Shown here piece by piece: positions 25,581 to 32,919 of a DNA stretch of 32,919 nt. The notes under the pieces were generated by a model that ran no database searches, was not told the origin of the DNA, and worked only from the letters and a program-made list of their open reading frames with translations. Source of the DNA: Magnetococcales bacterium. GTDB taxonomy: Bacteria > Pseudomonadota > Magnetococcia > Magnetococcales > JADFZT01. How positions within the stretch are numbered: the first letter of the stretch is position 1; the number at the start of each line of letters is the position of its first letter. The DNA is taken from contig JADFZT010000057.1 in NCBI GenBank assembly GCA_015232395.1, forward strand, positions 1 to 32,919, read 5' to 3'. A program made the position numbers and the translations under genes.

Positions 25581-26456
25581 GTGTCTCTGAAAGATCTCTC
25601 CCAGCACTATGCCTTTGGGGACAACTGGCGAGCCTATGCAGAAAAAATCAATCCCATCGCCATCCAAAACGCTGAAGAAAAACTGCGGACACTCCTGGGG
25701 GAGGATCTCCACAACAAAAGCTTCCTCGATATCGGCTGTGGCTCGGGGCTCCACGCCCTGGCCGCCCTGAAAGCCCACGCCGTCCAGGTAATGGGGGTGG
25801 ATCTCGATCCCATCTCGGTGGCTACCTGCCGGAGCCTGTTGGAAAATCATGATCCCGATGGCCCCTGGCAGTGCGAAGAGAAGAGTGTCTTTGATCTTTC
25901 ACCCCGGGAGAGTGGACGATTTGATGTGGTCTATTCCTGGGGTGTGCTGCACCACACCGGAGCCATGTGGGAGGCAATTGAAAAAGCCGCCGCAATGGTT
26001 AAACCGGGGGGACGTCTGGCCATTGCCATCTATCTGGCCACTCCCTTTTGCGGCTTTTGGCGATGGGAAAAACGGCTTTACAGCGCAAGCCCCAAGCCGA
26101 TCCAAAAGCTGCTTTCATTTTTATTTGCCCTGATCAAAATGCCGGGCCTGATGATCCTGGAGCGCAAGCTCAATATCATCGCCGATTATCGGACCAAGCG
26201 GGGCATGGATTTTTTTATCGACATCCACGACTGGCTGGGGGGCTATCCTTACCAATCCGCTTCCCCCGAGGAGATCGTTACAAAGATCAACCGACTGGGG
26301 TTCACCCACCTGAAATCCCGTCGTACGACCCCCCTCCCCTTTGCCGGACTCTTTGGCAGCCGCTGCGCGGAATATCTTTTTGCCAAGGATCCTGTCGCCG
26401 TTGCCAATCATTCCGGTGAAAACAGCCACTCTTCCCCCACGCCACCGAAGGCCTGA
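25581..26456 (+). CDS. SAM-dependent methyltransferase (class I)
   Basis: A 291-residue Rossmann-fold methyltransferase. SAM-binding motif I is FLDIGCGSGLHALAAL near residue 48, the acidic end of strand 2 is VMGVDLDPIS, motif IV region is FDVVYSWGVLHHTG and post-motif KPGGRLAIAIYL. The part after about residue 160 is helical with a basic, hydrophobic face (LSFLFALIKMPGLMILERK) and may contact membrane or a lipid-linked glycan. Start is GTG at 25581 with AGGAG nine bases upstream. Its stop is only three bases before asnB, so the two form an operon with the downstream glycosyltransferase. Substrate unknown; a glycan or lipid carrier is plausible from context. Confidence 0.88.
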   Translation: MSLKDLSQHYAFGDNWRAYAEKINPIAIQNAEEKLRTLLGEDLHNKSFLDIGCGSGLHALAALKAHAVQVMGVDLDPISVATCRSLLENHDPDGPWQCEEKSVFDLSPRESGRFDVVYSWGVLHHTGAMWEAIEKAAAMVKPGGRLAIAIYLATPFCGFWRWEKRLYSASPKPIQKLLSFLFALIKMPGLMILERKLNIIADYRTKRGMDFFIDIHDWLGGYPYQSASPEEIVTKINRLGFTHLKSRRTTPLPFAGLFGSRCAEYLFAKDPVAVANHSGENSHSSPTPPKA

Positions 26457-26459
26457 GCC

Positions 26460-28322
26460 ATGTGCGGCATCGCGGGCCTCCTCTCCACAGGTCACCTGGA
26501 TACACTCACCCTGAAAAGCCATCTGGATCTTCTTCTATCCGGCATCCGCCATCGGGGACCGGACGATGAAGGGTGCTGGATTCAGGGAGGGGTGGCGCTC
26601 GGCATGCGTCGTCTGGCCATCATCGACCTGGCCGGTGGCCGACAGCCCATGGTGAGCCAGGATGGCCGGGTGGTGCTGGTCTTTAATGGTGAGATCTACA
26701 ATTTTCGCAAACTTCGGGAGATCCTTTCGGCCAAGGGACACCCCTTTCAAAGCCGCTCCGACTCTGAGGTGATTCTCCACGGTTACCGTGAGTGGGGGAT
26801 GGAGGTGGTAAATCACCTGGATGGCATGTTTGCCTTTGCCATTTTTGATCGGGAGCAGGGCAAGCTCCTCCTGGCCCGGGATCATTTCGGCATCAAGCCC
26901 CTCTACCATATATCAAGCCCCGATTTTTTCGCCTTCTGCTCCGAACCCGCCCCCCTTCTCACACTTCCCGGCGTTACCCGGCGATTGGACCCCCAAGGGC
27001 TTTCCGCTTTTCTCAGCCAAAAATATATCCCTGCCCCCCGCACCTTTATTCAAAATCTCTACAAGCTGCCCGCCGCCAGCCATCTGACAATCGACACCCA
27101 CTCCCCCCAACAGCCTCCCTTCCCCAGCCGCTATTGGCAGCTGGAACCCACCCCCTGGCAAGGGAGCGATGGGGAGGCTTTGGAGCAGCTGGAAGGGTTA
27201 TTGAAACAGGCGGTGCAGCGTCAACTGGTGAGCGATGTACCGGTGGGGGTGTTTTTGAGTGGTGGGATCGATTCGGGGCTGTTGCTGTGGGGGGCGAAAG
27301 AGTCCGGCGAAGCCCACGTCGCAGGGGCCTTTACAGTGGGATTTGGGGAAAAATCCTTCGATGAATCCCGTCTGGCCCAGCACTCCGCCCGGCATCTGAA
27401 CACCCCCCTCCAGATCGACCGCCTCCCCTCCCCCTCCCCGGCTGATTTGGCAGGCATGATCGCGCAGTTTGGCGAGCCTTTTGCCAACTTGAGCGTACCG
27501 GCCAATTTTTTGGTGAGCGCTGCTGCGGCCAAAGGGGTGAAGGTGGCGTTGAACGGCAGTGGCGCAGATGAGCTTTTTGGTGGCTATGATCGCTATTACG
27601 CCTCCCACCCCCCTCTGCCTCTAGCCCTGGCTGGATCTCTGGCCCCTCTCCTGCTTCCCCTGGCTTCCCGACTGCCGGTGAGTGGCTCCAAACATTCCGT
27701 CGTCCATCGCGCCCGAGCCTTTCTCGCCGGTCAAAATCATCAACCCGCCCAGCGCCACGCCATCCCCATCGCCCTCTTTTCCGCCGACGAAATCCAAACC
27801 ATGGCACCTGATCTGCCACCAGTCGAAATGGCAGCGGCCCAAGCCTACCGACAGGCTCTGGGAACAGATGGTTTGCAGCGGGCCACCTGGGCCGATATCA
27901 ACACCATGTTGCCGGATGATTATCTCACCCTGGTGGATCGCACCTCCATGGCCGCCTCCCTGGAAGTGCGGGTACCGTTTCTCGATCTGGATCTGGCCCG
28001 TTTTGCCTTTTCCCTGGCATCGAGCCACAAGATCAAGGGGTGGCAAAAAAAGCGGATTTTAAGACAGCTCGCCCAACGCCACCTCCCCCCGGTGATCGCC
28101 CGGCAACCCAAAATGGGCTTCGAATCCCCGGTAAGCAGCTGGTTTCGGGGAGAGCTGGGGGATGAACTGGCTGCCAGCTGGCCTACCTCCCCCTTAAATG
28201 ACCTTATCGATGGGGGATTTGTCAGCAGGCTGGTCCAGGATCACCAACACCATCGAAGAGATGCCGCCAAGCAACTCCTGGCGCTCCATACCCTCAAAGG
28301 GTGGTGGGAAAATACCGCATGA
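26460..28322 (+). CDS. asnB: Asparagine synthase (glutamine-hydrolysing) type amidotransferase
   Basis: A 620-residue enzyme with two domains. The N-terminal class II glutamine amidotransferase has the nucleophile Cys2 (MCGIAGLLS), with IRHRGPDDEG, MRRLAIIDL and VFNGEIYNF lining the glutamine site. The C-terminal synthase domain has the pyrophosphate loop GVFLSGGIDSGLL at about 263-275 and GSGADELFGGYDRYY further on, then VDRTSMAASLEVRVPFLD. It would activate a carboxylate with ATP and amidate it with ammonia from glutamine. True asparagine synthesis is possible. The setting among glycosyltransferases, however, fits the many AsnB paralogues in exopolysaccharide and O-antigen loci that amidate sugar acids. 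Tightly packed: three bases after the methyltransferase and overlapping the next start. Confidence 0.92.
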   Translation: MCGIAGLLSTGHLDTLTLKSHLDLLLSGIRHRGPDDEGCWIQGGVALGMRRLAIIDLAGGRQPMVSQDGRVVLVFNGEIYNFRKLREILSAKGHPFQSRSDSEVILHGYREWGMEVVNHLDGMFAFAIFDREQGKLLLARDHFGIKPLYHISSPDFFAFCSEPAPLLTLPGVTRRLDPQGLSAFLSQKYIPAPRTFIQNLYKLPAASHLTIDTHSPQQPPFPSRYWQLEPTPWQGSDGEALEQLEGLLKQAVQRQLVSDVPVGVFLSGGIDSGLLLWGAKESGEAHVAGAFTVGFGEKSFDESRLAQHSARHLNTPLQIDRLPSPSPADLAGMIAQFGEPFANLSVPANFLVSAAAAKGVKVALNGSGADELFGGYDRYYASHPPLPLALAGSLAPLLLPLASRLPVSGSKHSVVHRARAFLAGQNHQPAQRHAIPIALFSADEIQTMAPDLPPVEMAAAQAYRQALGTDGLQRATWADINTMLPDDYLTLVDRTSMAASLEVRVPFLDLDLARFAFSLASSHKIKGWQKKRILRQLAQRHLPPVIARQPKMGFESPVSSWFRGELGDELAASWPTSPLNDLIDGGFVSRLVQDHQHHRRDAAKQLLALHTLKGWWENTA

Positions 28323-29467
28323 TTCAAGCATCCGAGAATCATAACCCCATGCGCATCTGTCTCATCGTCAACCAAATCGCGGCCTGGGGTAAGATCGGTG
28401 GGTTTGGGGTGAATGCGCGCCGGTTGGGCCGGGGGCTCGTTGCTCAGGGGGTGGAGGTGCATGTGGTGGTGCCCCAACGCGCCGGGCAGGATCGGCTTGA
28501 AACCCTGGATGGCATGACCATTCACGGTCAATCCTCCCGGGAGGTGTTTTTCGGTCGGAAAATCTACCGGCAGATCGATGCCGACATCTATCACCTGTGC
28601 GAACCCAATATCGCCGGTTTCAACGCCCAGCGTGCCTGCCCCGATAAAATCCATCTCGTCACCTCCATGAACCCCCGCAACCACGAGGTGTGGCGCACTG
28701 AACTGGCAAGCGCCGTCTGGTCCCGAAAGATAAAAATCCCCTTTCAGTGGGCTTATGAAGACTCTCCCCCGGTACGGCGCGCCATCAAAAAGGCCCATGG
28801 GGTCTATGCGGAAGCAGAATTTCTTCGGGATGTGGCCCAGGATTTTTACCGCTTGGCCCAACGCCCCGGCCTGCTACCCAAGCCCGTGCCGATTCCGGAA
28901 GGCCCCTTCCAAAAATCAGAACGGCCCTTGTGTGTTTTTCTGGGTCGTTTTGATGGCGCCAAACGTCCCGAGCGGTTTTTTCAATTGGTGAGCCAACTGC
29001 CGGAAGTGGACTTTATCGCCATCGGTCGCTCCCACGAAGCCAGCCATCAAAAGCACCTGGAAGAGCGCTATTTCCACCTGCCCAATCTCACTGTTTCAGG
29101 AGATTTTATCGATCAATTTCAGGACAATACCCTGGATAACATATTGGCCCGGGCCTGGATCCTGGTCCACACCGGCCCCCGGGAAGGACTCGCCACCTCG
29201 TTTCAGGAAGCCAGCGCCCGGGAGATGGCCATCCTTGCCTATGTCAATCCCGGGAATTATGTCCGCCGCTTCGGAAAGGTGGTCCCTGACGATGGCGGCA
29301 CCGACACCATGGCAGCAGCTCTCCAATCATTGATCCACTCCGGTGGTTGGCGGAAGATGGGCAAGCAGGGACGCGCCTGGAATTTGGCCAACCATAGTGT
29401 CCAGCATTCGGTAGAAGAGCATATGAAGGTCTATCGGGGACATCTGGAGCAACAGAGGGGGGGGTAG
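28319..29467 (+). CDS. Glycosyltransferase (GT4-like)
   Basis: A 382-residue GT-B type protein. After a short lead the N-terminal domain begins MRICLIVNQIAAWGKIGGFGVNARRLGRGL, with the Gly-rich loop; the C-terminal half has CVFLGRFDGAKRPERFFQLV, VDFIAIGRSHEA, LTVSGDFIDQF and the donor-site segment GPREGLATSFQEASARE (E-x-x-x-x-x-x-x-E). ATG at 28319 overlaps the asnB stop by four bases (ATGA), favouring coupling. ATG at 28349 gives the more typical N-terminus and may be the real one. Donor and acceptor sugars are unknown. Last gene of the methyltransferase-asnB operon; no clear terminator follows. Confidence 0.88.
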   Translation: MIQASENHNPMRICLIVNQIAAWGKIGGFGVNARRLGRGLVAQGVEVHVVVPQRAGQDRLETLDGMTIHGQSSREVFFGRKIYRQIDADIYHLCEPNIAGFNAQRACPDKIHLVTSMNPRNHEVWRTELASAVWSRKIKIPFQWAYEDSPPVRRAIKKAHGVYAEAEFLRDVAQDFYRLAQRPGLLPKPVPIPEGPFQKSERPLCVFLGRFDGAKRPERFFQLVSQLPEVDFIAIGRSHEASHQKHLEERYFHLPNLTVSGDFIDQFQDNTLDNILARAWILVHTGPREGLATSFQEASAREMAILAYVNPGNYVRRFGKVVPDDGGTDTMAAALQSLIHSGGWRKMGKQGRAWNLANHSVQHSVEEHMKVYRGHLEQQRGG

Positions 29468-29486
29468 GGGGAGAGTGTTGCGTTTG

Positions 29487-29505
29487 TTTTACATGTAGTG
29501 TAAAA
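29487..29505. promoter_or_regulatory. Inverted repeat TTTTACA-N5-TGTAAAA upstream of the secreted protein gene
   Basis: A perfect 7-bp dyad with a five-base spacer, in an AT-rich block 133 bases before the start at 29638. It has the form of a binding site for a dimeric regulator. The AT-rich surroundings (29480-29560) probably hold the promoter; I cannot fix the -10/-35. Confidence 0.45.
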
Positions 29506-29637
29506 ATTTATTTTTCCATCTGTTTGGGGTATTATCTTATATCTTGTTGTTTTATTTGATTTTTATTCTTGGCATCCATCTTGTAATATCTTCTCCTCAA
29601 ACGCGACAATTATGTCATTTCTCGGGAGGAGTGAATC

Positions 29638-30477
29638 ATGATTTCCATCAAACATGTCACCATCGCCATGGCCCTGACCGGCACCATCGCTCTGACCCAG
29701 GGTCTGCCCCAAGCCTACGCTTACGACACCGAAACCATCTATCAATCCACCAATCTGGATGGCCATCAAGTGTTTGCCGAGTGTAATCCCGGCGGTGGGA
29801 CTGATTGTGACTGTAGCGACAGCGATGTCGTCATCGAAAGCCATGCAGAGTATGGTGAAGTCACCTCCAATCCCTTTCTCAACAACACCTACGTCAACGC
29901 CATCGGCTATAAAAAGTTTTATGAAGGACTGCCCAACGGTGAGCCCCTGGATCTGGGACAATATATCTATCGTGGCCAGGTACGCCTCACTGAAAACCCC
30001 TTCCCCAACCCCTATCAGGTGGACAACGCCCAAGCGGTGCACATGATGATCCAGTTTTACGATGGGCGGGATGAGCTGTATGTCAGCAACAAGACCTCCC
30101 TGGAAGGGGTGATCTATTGGGAACTCAACCCTTGGGTACCCGACTCCGGTGCGATCAAGATCGGTACCGGCACCACCCACCAGGATTTTTATCTGAAACC
30201 AAGCGGTATCGTGGTCAACCCGGATCAGGAGTGGCACCAGTTTGAGCTGGCGGTGGATCTGAAAACCCAGACCTATCTCCACGTCAAGATCGGTGAGCAG
30301 CAAGTGGATCTCACCGGGCTGCCCATGACCAAAGTGCACCATCCGGATTGGGGGAATGACATGGCCCTCTCCATCACCACCGAATCCATGGCCTCCTGGC
30401 CGCAATATACCTGCATTCTGCCCTTCCGCTGGGCTACCCGGTTCCGCAACCTCGATTTTGAGCGGGTGATTCAATAG
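29638..30477 (+). CDS. Secreted protein of unknown function
   Basis: A 279-residue exported protein. A strong ribosome site (GGGAGGAG, six bases before ATG) and a signal peptide (VTIAMALTGTIALTQGLPQ, cut near AYA-YD) are clear. The mature part is rich in Asp, Asn, Tyr and Trp, with a Cys-rich patch early (ECNPGGGTDCDCSDSD) and beta-strand-like segments (YIYRGQVRLTENPF, AVHMMIQFYDGRDELYV, WHQFELAVDLKTQTYLHVKIG). The last of these is reminiscent of jelly-roll, laminin-G or carbohydrate-binding folds, but I cannot place it in a family. It follows the glycosyltransferase operon after 170 bases with its own regulatory region. A polysaccharide-binding role is only a guess from position. Confidence 0.75.
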   Translation: MISIKHVTIAMALTGTIALTQGLPQAYAYDTETIYQSTNLDGHQVFAECNPGGGTDCDCSDSDVVIESHAEYGEVTSNPFLNNTYVNAIGYKKFYEGLPNGEPLDLGQYIYRGQVRLTENPFPNPYQVDNAQAVHMMIQFYDGRDELYVSNKTSLEGVIYWELNPWVPDSGAIKIGTGTTHQDFYLKPSGIVVNPDQEWHQFELAVDLKTQTYLHVKIGEQQVDLTGLPMTKVHHPDWGNDMALSITTESMASWPQYTCILPFRWATRFRNLDFERVIQ

Positions 30478-30609
30478 GGCACGTCGCGGTCAAAATGGCC
30501 AGAGGGGGCTCAACTGTTGGGATGAAAGCGAGGGGAAAGTCAATCGAAATGGAGATGAGGGGGGAAACCAACCGGGATTGAGACAGGGGAGTCAACACCC
30601 GGTTCAACC

Positions 30610-30666
30610 GACGCGAGTCTGGGTATGTTCCTTTGAGGGAGGGGGCAGAACACCGAGGCTCGCGTC
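30610..30666. terminator. Long imperfect hairpin between convergent genes
   Basis: Arms 30610-30630 (GACGCGAGTCTGGGTATGTTC) and 30648-30666 (GAACACCGAGGCTCGCGTC) pair over GACGCGAG/CTCGCGTC at the base and GTTC/GAAC at the top, with small internal loops. It lies between the secreted-protein gene and the convergent ATPase gene. TTTACG follows on the plus strand, a weak U-tract. Probable bidirectional 3'-end structure. Confidence 0.5.
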
Positions 30667-30679
30667 TTTACGTTAAGCG

Positions 30680-31951
30680 CTAAATGCCCTTGAACGGGCG
30701 CAGGGAGGGGAGCGCGCCAAAATCCCCTTCGAGATAGTTTTTCTGGAGGGGAGCCCCCTTGGCCACTTCAAAGTCGGAGAGGGGAAAGAGCTGACTGCAC
30801 CGCTCACTACTACGCTCCACCAGCCAAAATTGATCCCGACGAAAGAGAGTGTTGTCCAAAAGCGCGGTATCGTGGGTGGTGCTCACCAGTTGGGCCTGGG
30901 TATTGTTGATTTCGGGGTTGTGGATCAAGCTGAAGAGAAATTTGACCAGGTTGTGGTGAAGGCTGGTATCCATCTCATCCATGAACAAAACCCGCCCCTC
31001 TCCCAAAATATTCATCCAGGGCCAAGCCAGGGCAAAGAGCTTTTGAGTCCCCCGGGATTCGGTCTCCCAAGGAAGATAAACCCCTTTGCCGGTGTCGGCG
31101 GTGGAGCGTTCGAAGCGGACCTCGTTGACCTCCTGGCTGGCCATCTCTTTTTGCAGGGCCAGACGCACCTCGGGGGGGAGATCGTCCATGTTGAGATCCC
31201 CCACGGTGCGGGTCTCCACCTGGATCCCTTCGATATCGATATCCGCCTGGTTGAGAAATTTCATCACCCGGTGGCGTCCTTCGATCTCTTTGCACAGCGA
31301 AGTGGAAAATTCCCGGCTTATTTCGGCATGGGGCCTGAAAACCCGCAGGCGTTTATCAAACCAATCAAAAACCGGTTTTAAGGGGGCGCTGTTGAGCTGA
31401 ATCGCGGTGGAGAGAAACAGAGCGTTATCCCGGGTGGCCTCCCGCCACACTTCCCGATTGCCGGGGAGATGTTTTTTGTGCAGGGTCCACTGGGTTTCAC
31501 CGGTGGTGGCGTCGTGGAAGCGTTCAAACCAGCGCTGGGCCCGTCCTTTGGGAAAAGCCAGAAGCCATTCGTGCCAGACCCGCTCCCGGGTGGCGGCAAA
31601 GCCGTATTGATAGCGCACCCCCCCTTCCACAAAGATCATCTCGAAGGTACTGGGCTGCTGGCTGTTTTTGGAGTTGAGCAAAAAAGGATTGACCTCAATC
31701 TCATCCCCCTCCTGGCCCTTGGCGGAATTAAGCACAAAATTCCACATAAAGAGCGCCGCACGGATCAGATTGGACTTGCCCGAAGCGTTGGGGCCGTAAA
31801 TAACGGTGGACTTCAGGAGCTTGGGCAGGCGGGGCAATCCGGTGGAAAAGCCGTTGTCCGGCATCTCCCGATAGGAGCCGGAAGCCGCCATACTCAGGGT
31901 CTGGGTTTCACAGAAGGAAAGAAAATTGGTGACGCTAAATTCAATAAGCAT
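30680..31951 (-). CDS. RloA/AbiL-like AAA ATPase (COG1106 type), no partner gene
   Basis: A 423-residue ABC/SMC-like ATPase. It opens MLIEFSVTNFLSFCETQTLSM, the typical start of this group, then Walker A GPNASGKSN at 53-61. Further on come a signature-like ESRGTQKLFALAWP near 298-311, Walker B GRVLFMDEMDTSLHH near 318-332, and the switch His in STTHDTALLD near 358-366. There is no Toprim nuclease domain as in OLD proteins. Family members are found in antiphage and restriction-linked loci, typically next to RloB or AbiLii-type effectors. Here no effector follows: the next 200 bases hold only a hairpin, and the next gene is convergent. The upstream side is a MITE. Defence function is therefore open. 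Start has only a weak GGAAC ribosome site. Confidence 0.87.
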   Translation of the reverse strand: MLIEFSVTNFLSFCETQTLSMAASGSYREMPDNGFSTGLPRLPKLLKSTVIYGPNASGKSNLIRAALFMWNFVLNSAKGQEGDEIEVNPFLLNSKNSQQPSTFEMIFVEGGVRYQYGFAATRERVWHEWLLAFPKGRAQRWFERFHDATTGETQWTLHKKHLPGNREVWREATRDNALFLSTAIQLNSAPLKPVFDWFDKRLRVFRPHAEISREFSTSLCKEIEGRHRVMKFLNQADIDIEGIQVETRTVGDLNMDDLPPEVRLALQKEMASQEVNEVRFERSTADTGKGVYLPWETESRGTQKLFALAWPWMNILGEGRVLFMDEMDTSLHHNLVKFLFSLIHNPEINNTQAQLVSTTHDTALLDNTLFRRDQFWLVERSSERCSQLFPLSDFEVAKGAPLQKNYLEGDFGALPSLRPFKGI

Positions 31952-32106
31952 GAATCGTTCCGGCCACAGGTGTTCGAAGGATCAGGGGGAAAGCCTCTAT
32001 TCTCCACCGACCGTCAAGGTAACACGGATTGATGGCGCATGAAATGGTGATGAAAAACAGAAGCTGAAACCGCTATCGCTCCTATCTATCAACCTCCCCC
32101 TGATTT

Positions 32107-32350
32107 TATAGCAATTCAAATCAAGAATTGGACATATGCCGCTGTACTTTTTCTGTCATTCCCGCGAATGCGGGAATCCAGGGGGGCTGGCGCGAACCTT
32201 TCCAAAATCTTGTATCACTTTCAGCAAAACACCGACCTTTCTTGAAGATTTGGTTTTTCCTTGAGGGCAATCATCAGCTCCCTGGATCCCCGCCTTCGCG
32301 GGGATGACGAGTCAGGGAAGAGTGTTCAATTTTGAGGTAGAACTGCTATA
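32107..32350. mobile_element. MITE with TATAGCA(A/G)TTC terminal repeats and dRS3-like hairpins
   Basis: The left end TATAGCAATTC (from 32107) matches the reverse complement of the right end (TATAGCAGTTC, read leftward from 32350). The similarity continues inward through CAAgAATTGgACA / CAAaATTGaACA. Each half then carries a hairpin: ATTCCCGCGAATGCGGGAAT (32158-32177) and ATCCCCGCCTTCGCGGGGAT (32286-32305), both flanked by the CCAG/CTGG and GTCAT/ATGAC blocks. The first fits the ATTCCC-N8-GGGAAT form of the neisserial dRS3 repeat. TA at both ends suggests IS630/mariner-type TA target use. No open frame of note inside, so it is non-autonomous. Confidence 0.7.
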
Positions 32351-32470
32351 CCAAAACAGCTGGGCTCACGCTGATCCACTCAAGGTCCGGCTCTCATCAA
32401 AAATACTCCTCACGATTGAAAAAACAGGCCTTGGGAGCACATGCATCCCGATAACAACCTGCTCAACGGT

Positions 32471-32795
32471 TTTTCCACATTTTGTCAGCTATTTATCCAC
32501 CGGTTATCCACGGCTTGCTCACCGGTTATCCACGACCTTATCCACAGCCTGCTCACAACATTTGGTTCGAGCCTGCTTGATGCAACGCCGTTTTCATTGA
32601 TGTGGTTCGCACAGCTCACCCCACCCCACACGGGTTACTCTTTTCCACCGGTTATCCACCGCCTATCCACAGCTTATCCACCGGTTATCCACCACTTATC
32701 CAACACCTGCCCACAGCTTATCCACTCCCTTATCCACCGATAACCCACCGCCTGTTCAACCACTTATCCACCCGTTATTCCCCCACTTATCCACA
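32471..32795 (+). other. DnaA-box array (candidate replication origin or DnaA-titration locus)
   Basis: Eleven exact TTATCCAC boxes, all on the plus strand, start at 32493, 32504, 32526, 32538, 32652, 32674, 32685, 32718, 32730, 32764 and 32787. Those at 32538 and 32787 are the full consensus TTATCCACA. One-mismatch copies of the eight-base core sit at 32471, 32641 and 32663, and TTATCCAAC is at 32696. Weaker copies fill most gaps, so box starts step by 11 or 12 bases in two blocks (32471-32557 and 32641-32795). The unit TCCACCGGTTATCCAC recurs. Open frames across it encode only repeats of S-T-G-Y-P type and are not genes. I see no clear AT-rich unwinding element and no dnaA, dnaN or parAB in view. 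Candidate oriC or datA-like locus by inference. Confidence 0.75.
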
Positions 32796-32837
32796 GGCCG
32801 AAACCCTGTTTTTGGCAACAAATTCAATCCATACCAT

Positions 32838-32918
32838 CAGGACAACCCCGAAACCCGCTCCAACAGCGGTGGGGAGGCAGTATTGACATCCACCCCGACG
32901 CTGTTGACCGCATCCTCC
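32838..32918 (-). pseudogene. tex: Tex (S1 RNA-binding transcription accessory protein) fragment, cut off at its 3' end
   Basis: Reading leftward from the window edge the frame gives EDAVNSVGVDVNTASPPLL, then ERVSGLS and a TGA at 32840-32838. The V-G-V-D-x-N-T-A-S-x-x-L-L-x-x-V-S-G-L string is highly characteristic of Tex/YhgF. In intact Tex this stretch is followed by a helix-hairpin-helix region and an S1 domain, roughly 200 or more residues, of which nothing appears in any frame here; the DnaA-box array begins 43 bases later. The 5' part lies outside the window. I infer a truncated tex copy, or a broken end created by rearrangement at this point. Confidence 0.7.
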
Positions 32919-32919
32919 A

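Noticed and set aside
32641-32795. CRISPR array
   Set aside because: The repeats are about 11 bp with no unique spacers of constant length and no cas genes; they are DnaA boxes.
32304-32886. Three overlapping plus-strand open frames across the DnaA-box array
   Set aside because: Their translations are repeats such as L-S-T-G-Y-P created by the 11-bp DNA repeat, with no ribosome sites or domain-like sequence.
1-32919. tRNA or rRNA genes
   Set aside because: I saw no cloverleaf with a GGTTCGAATCC-type T-arm and no rRNA-like stretch on either strand, although a covariance scan could not be run.

Overview
The window is dense, GC-rich chromosomal DNA from a Gram-negative, motile, probably proteobacterial organism. 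Supporting signs are a diguanylate cyclase tail, a chemoreceptor plus CheW, lipoprotein and Sec signal peptides, and the linked set purM-purN / DUF2066 / CDP-alcohol phosphatidyltransferase / Hda. A related purine-Hda neighbourhood is known in gamma- and alphaproteobacteria. I cannot name the genus; a deep-branching alphaproteobacterium or a magnetococcus-like bacterium would fit, but that is inference.

Layout. 1-3.7 kb: end of a GGDEF gene, a REP-like palindromic element, then a minus-strand mcp-cheW chemotaxis pair. 3.7-6.6 kb: a large minus-strand lipoprotein with Ig-like repeats and EF-hand-like loops, followed by a clear terminator. 6.8-11.1 kb: housekeeping block, with DUF2066-pgsA-hda on the minus strand, overlapping and translationally coupled, divergent from purM-purN. 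11.1-17.4 kb: sulfatase-fold enzyme, hemerythrin, small membrane protein, TSUP permease, and a secreted glycoside hydrolase fused to internalin-like leucine-rich repeats. 17.6-20.1 kb: tyrS and anmK, divergent.

20.1-22.4 kb is an accessory island. It holds a LexA/CI-type repressor, a Mu-type Gam and a Mor-family activator, with no transposase or virion genes. The repressor gene is bracketed by four copies of a two-part site, CCGAACC then CCGAACTTT, spaced at about one or two helical turns. Behind mor lie a nested inverted-repeat structure and a decayed GAF-domain fragment.

22.6-30.5 kb: a membrane protein with a SWIM-like zinc motif, a LolA-like periplasmic protein, and a set of glycosyltransferases, a methyltransferase and an AsnB-type amidotransferase. 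This set looks like part of a surface-polysaccharide locus and ends with a secreted protein of unknown function. 30.7-32.0 kb: a lone RloA/AbiL-like AAA ATPase.

32.1-32.9 kb is the most striking stretch. It contains a TA-flanked MITE carrying dRS3-like hairpins. Next comes an array of at least 11 exact TTATCCAC DnaA boxes, all in one orientation on an 11-12 bp ladder. It ends with the C-terminally cut-off remnant of a tex gene. The array is a candidate replication origin or DnaA-titration locus. All starts below were chosen from Shine-Dalgarno position, overlap with neighbours and signal peptide geometry.
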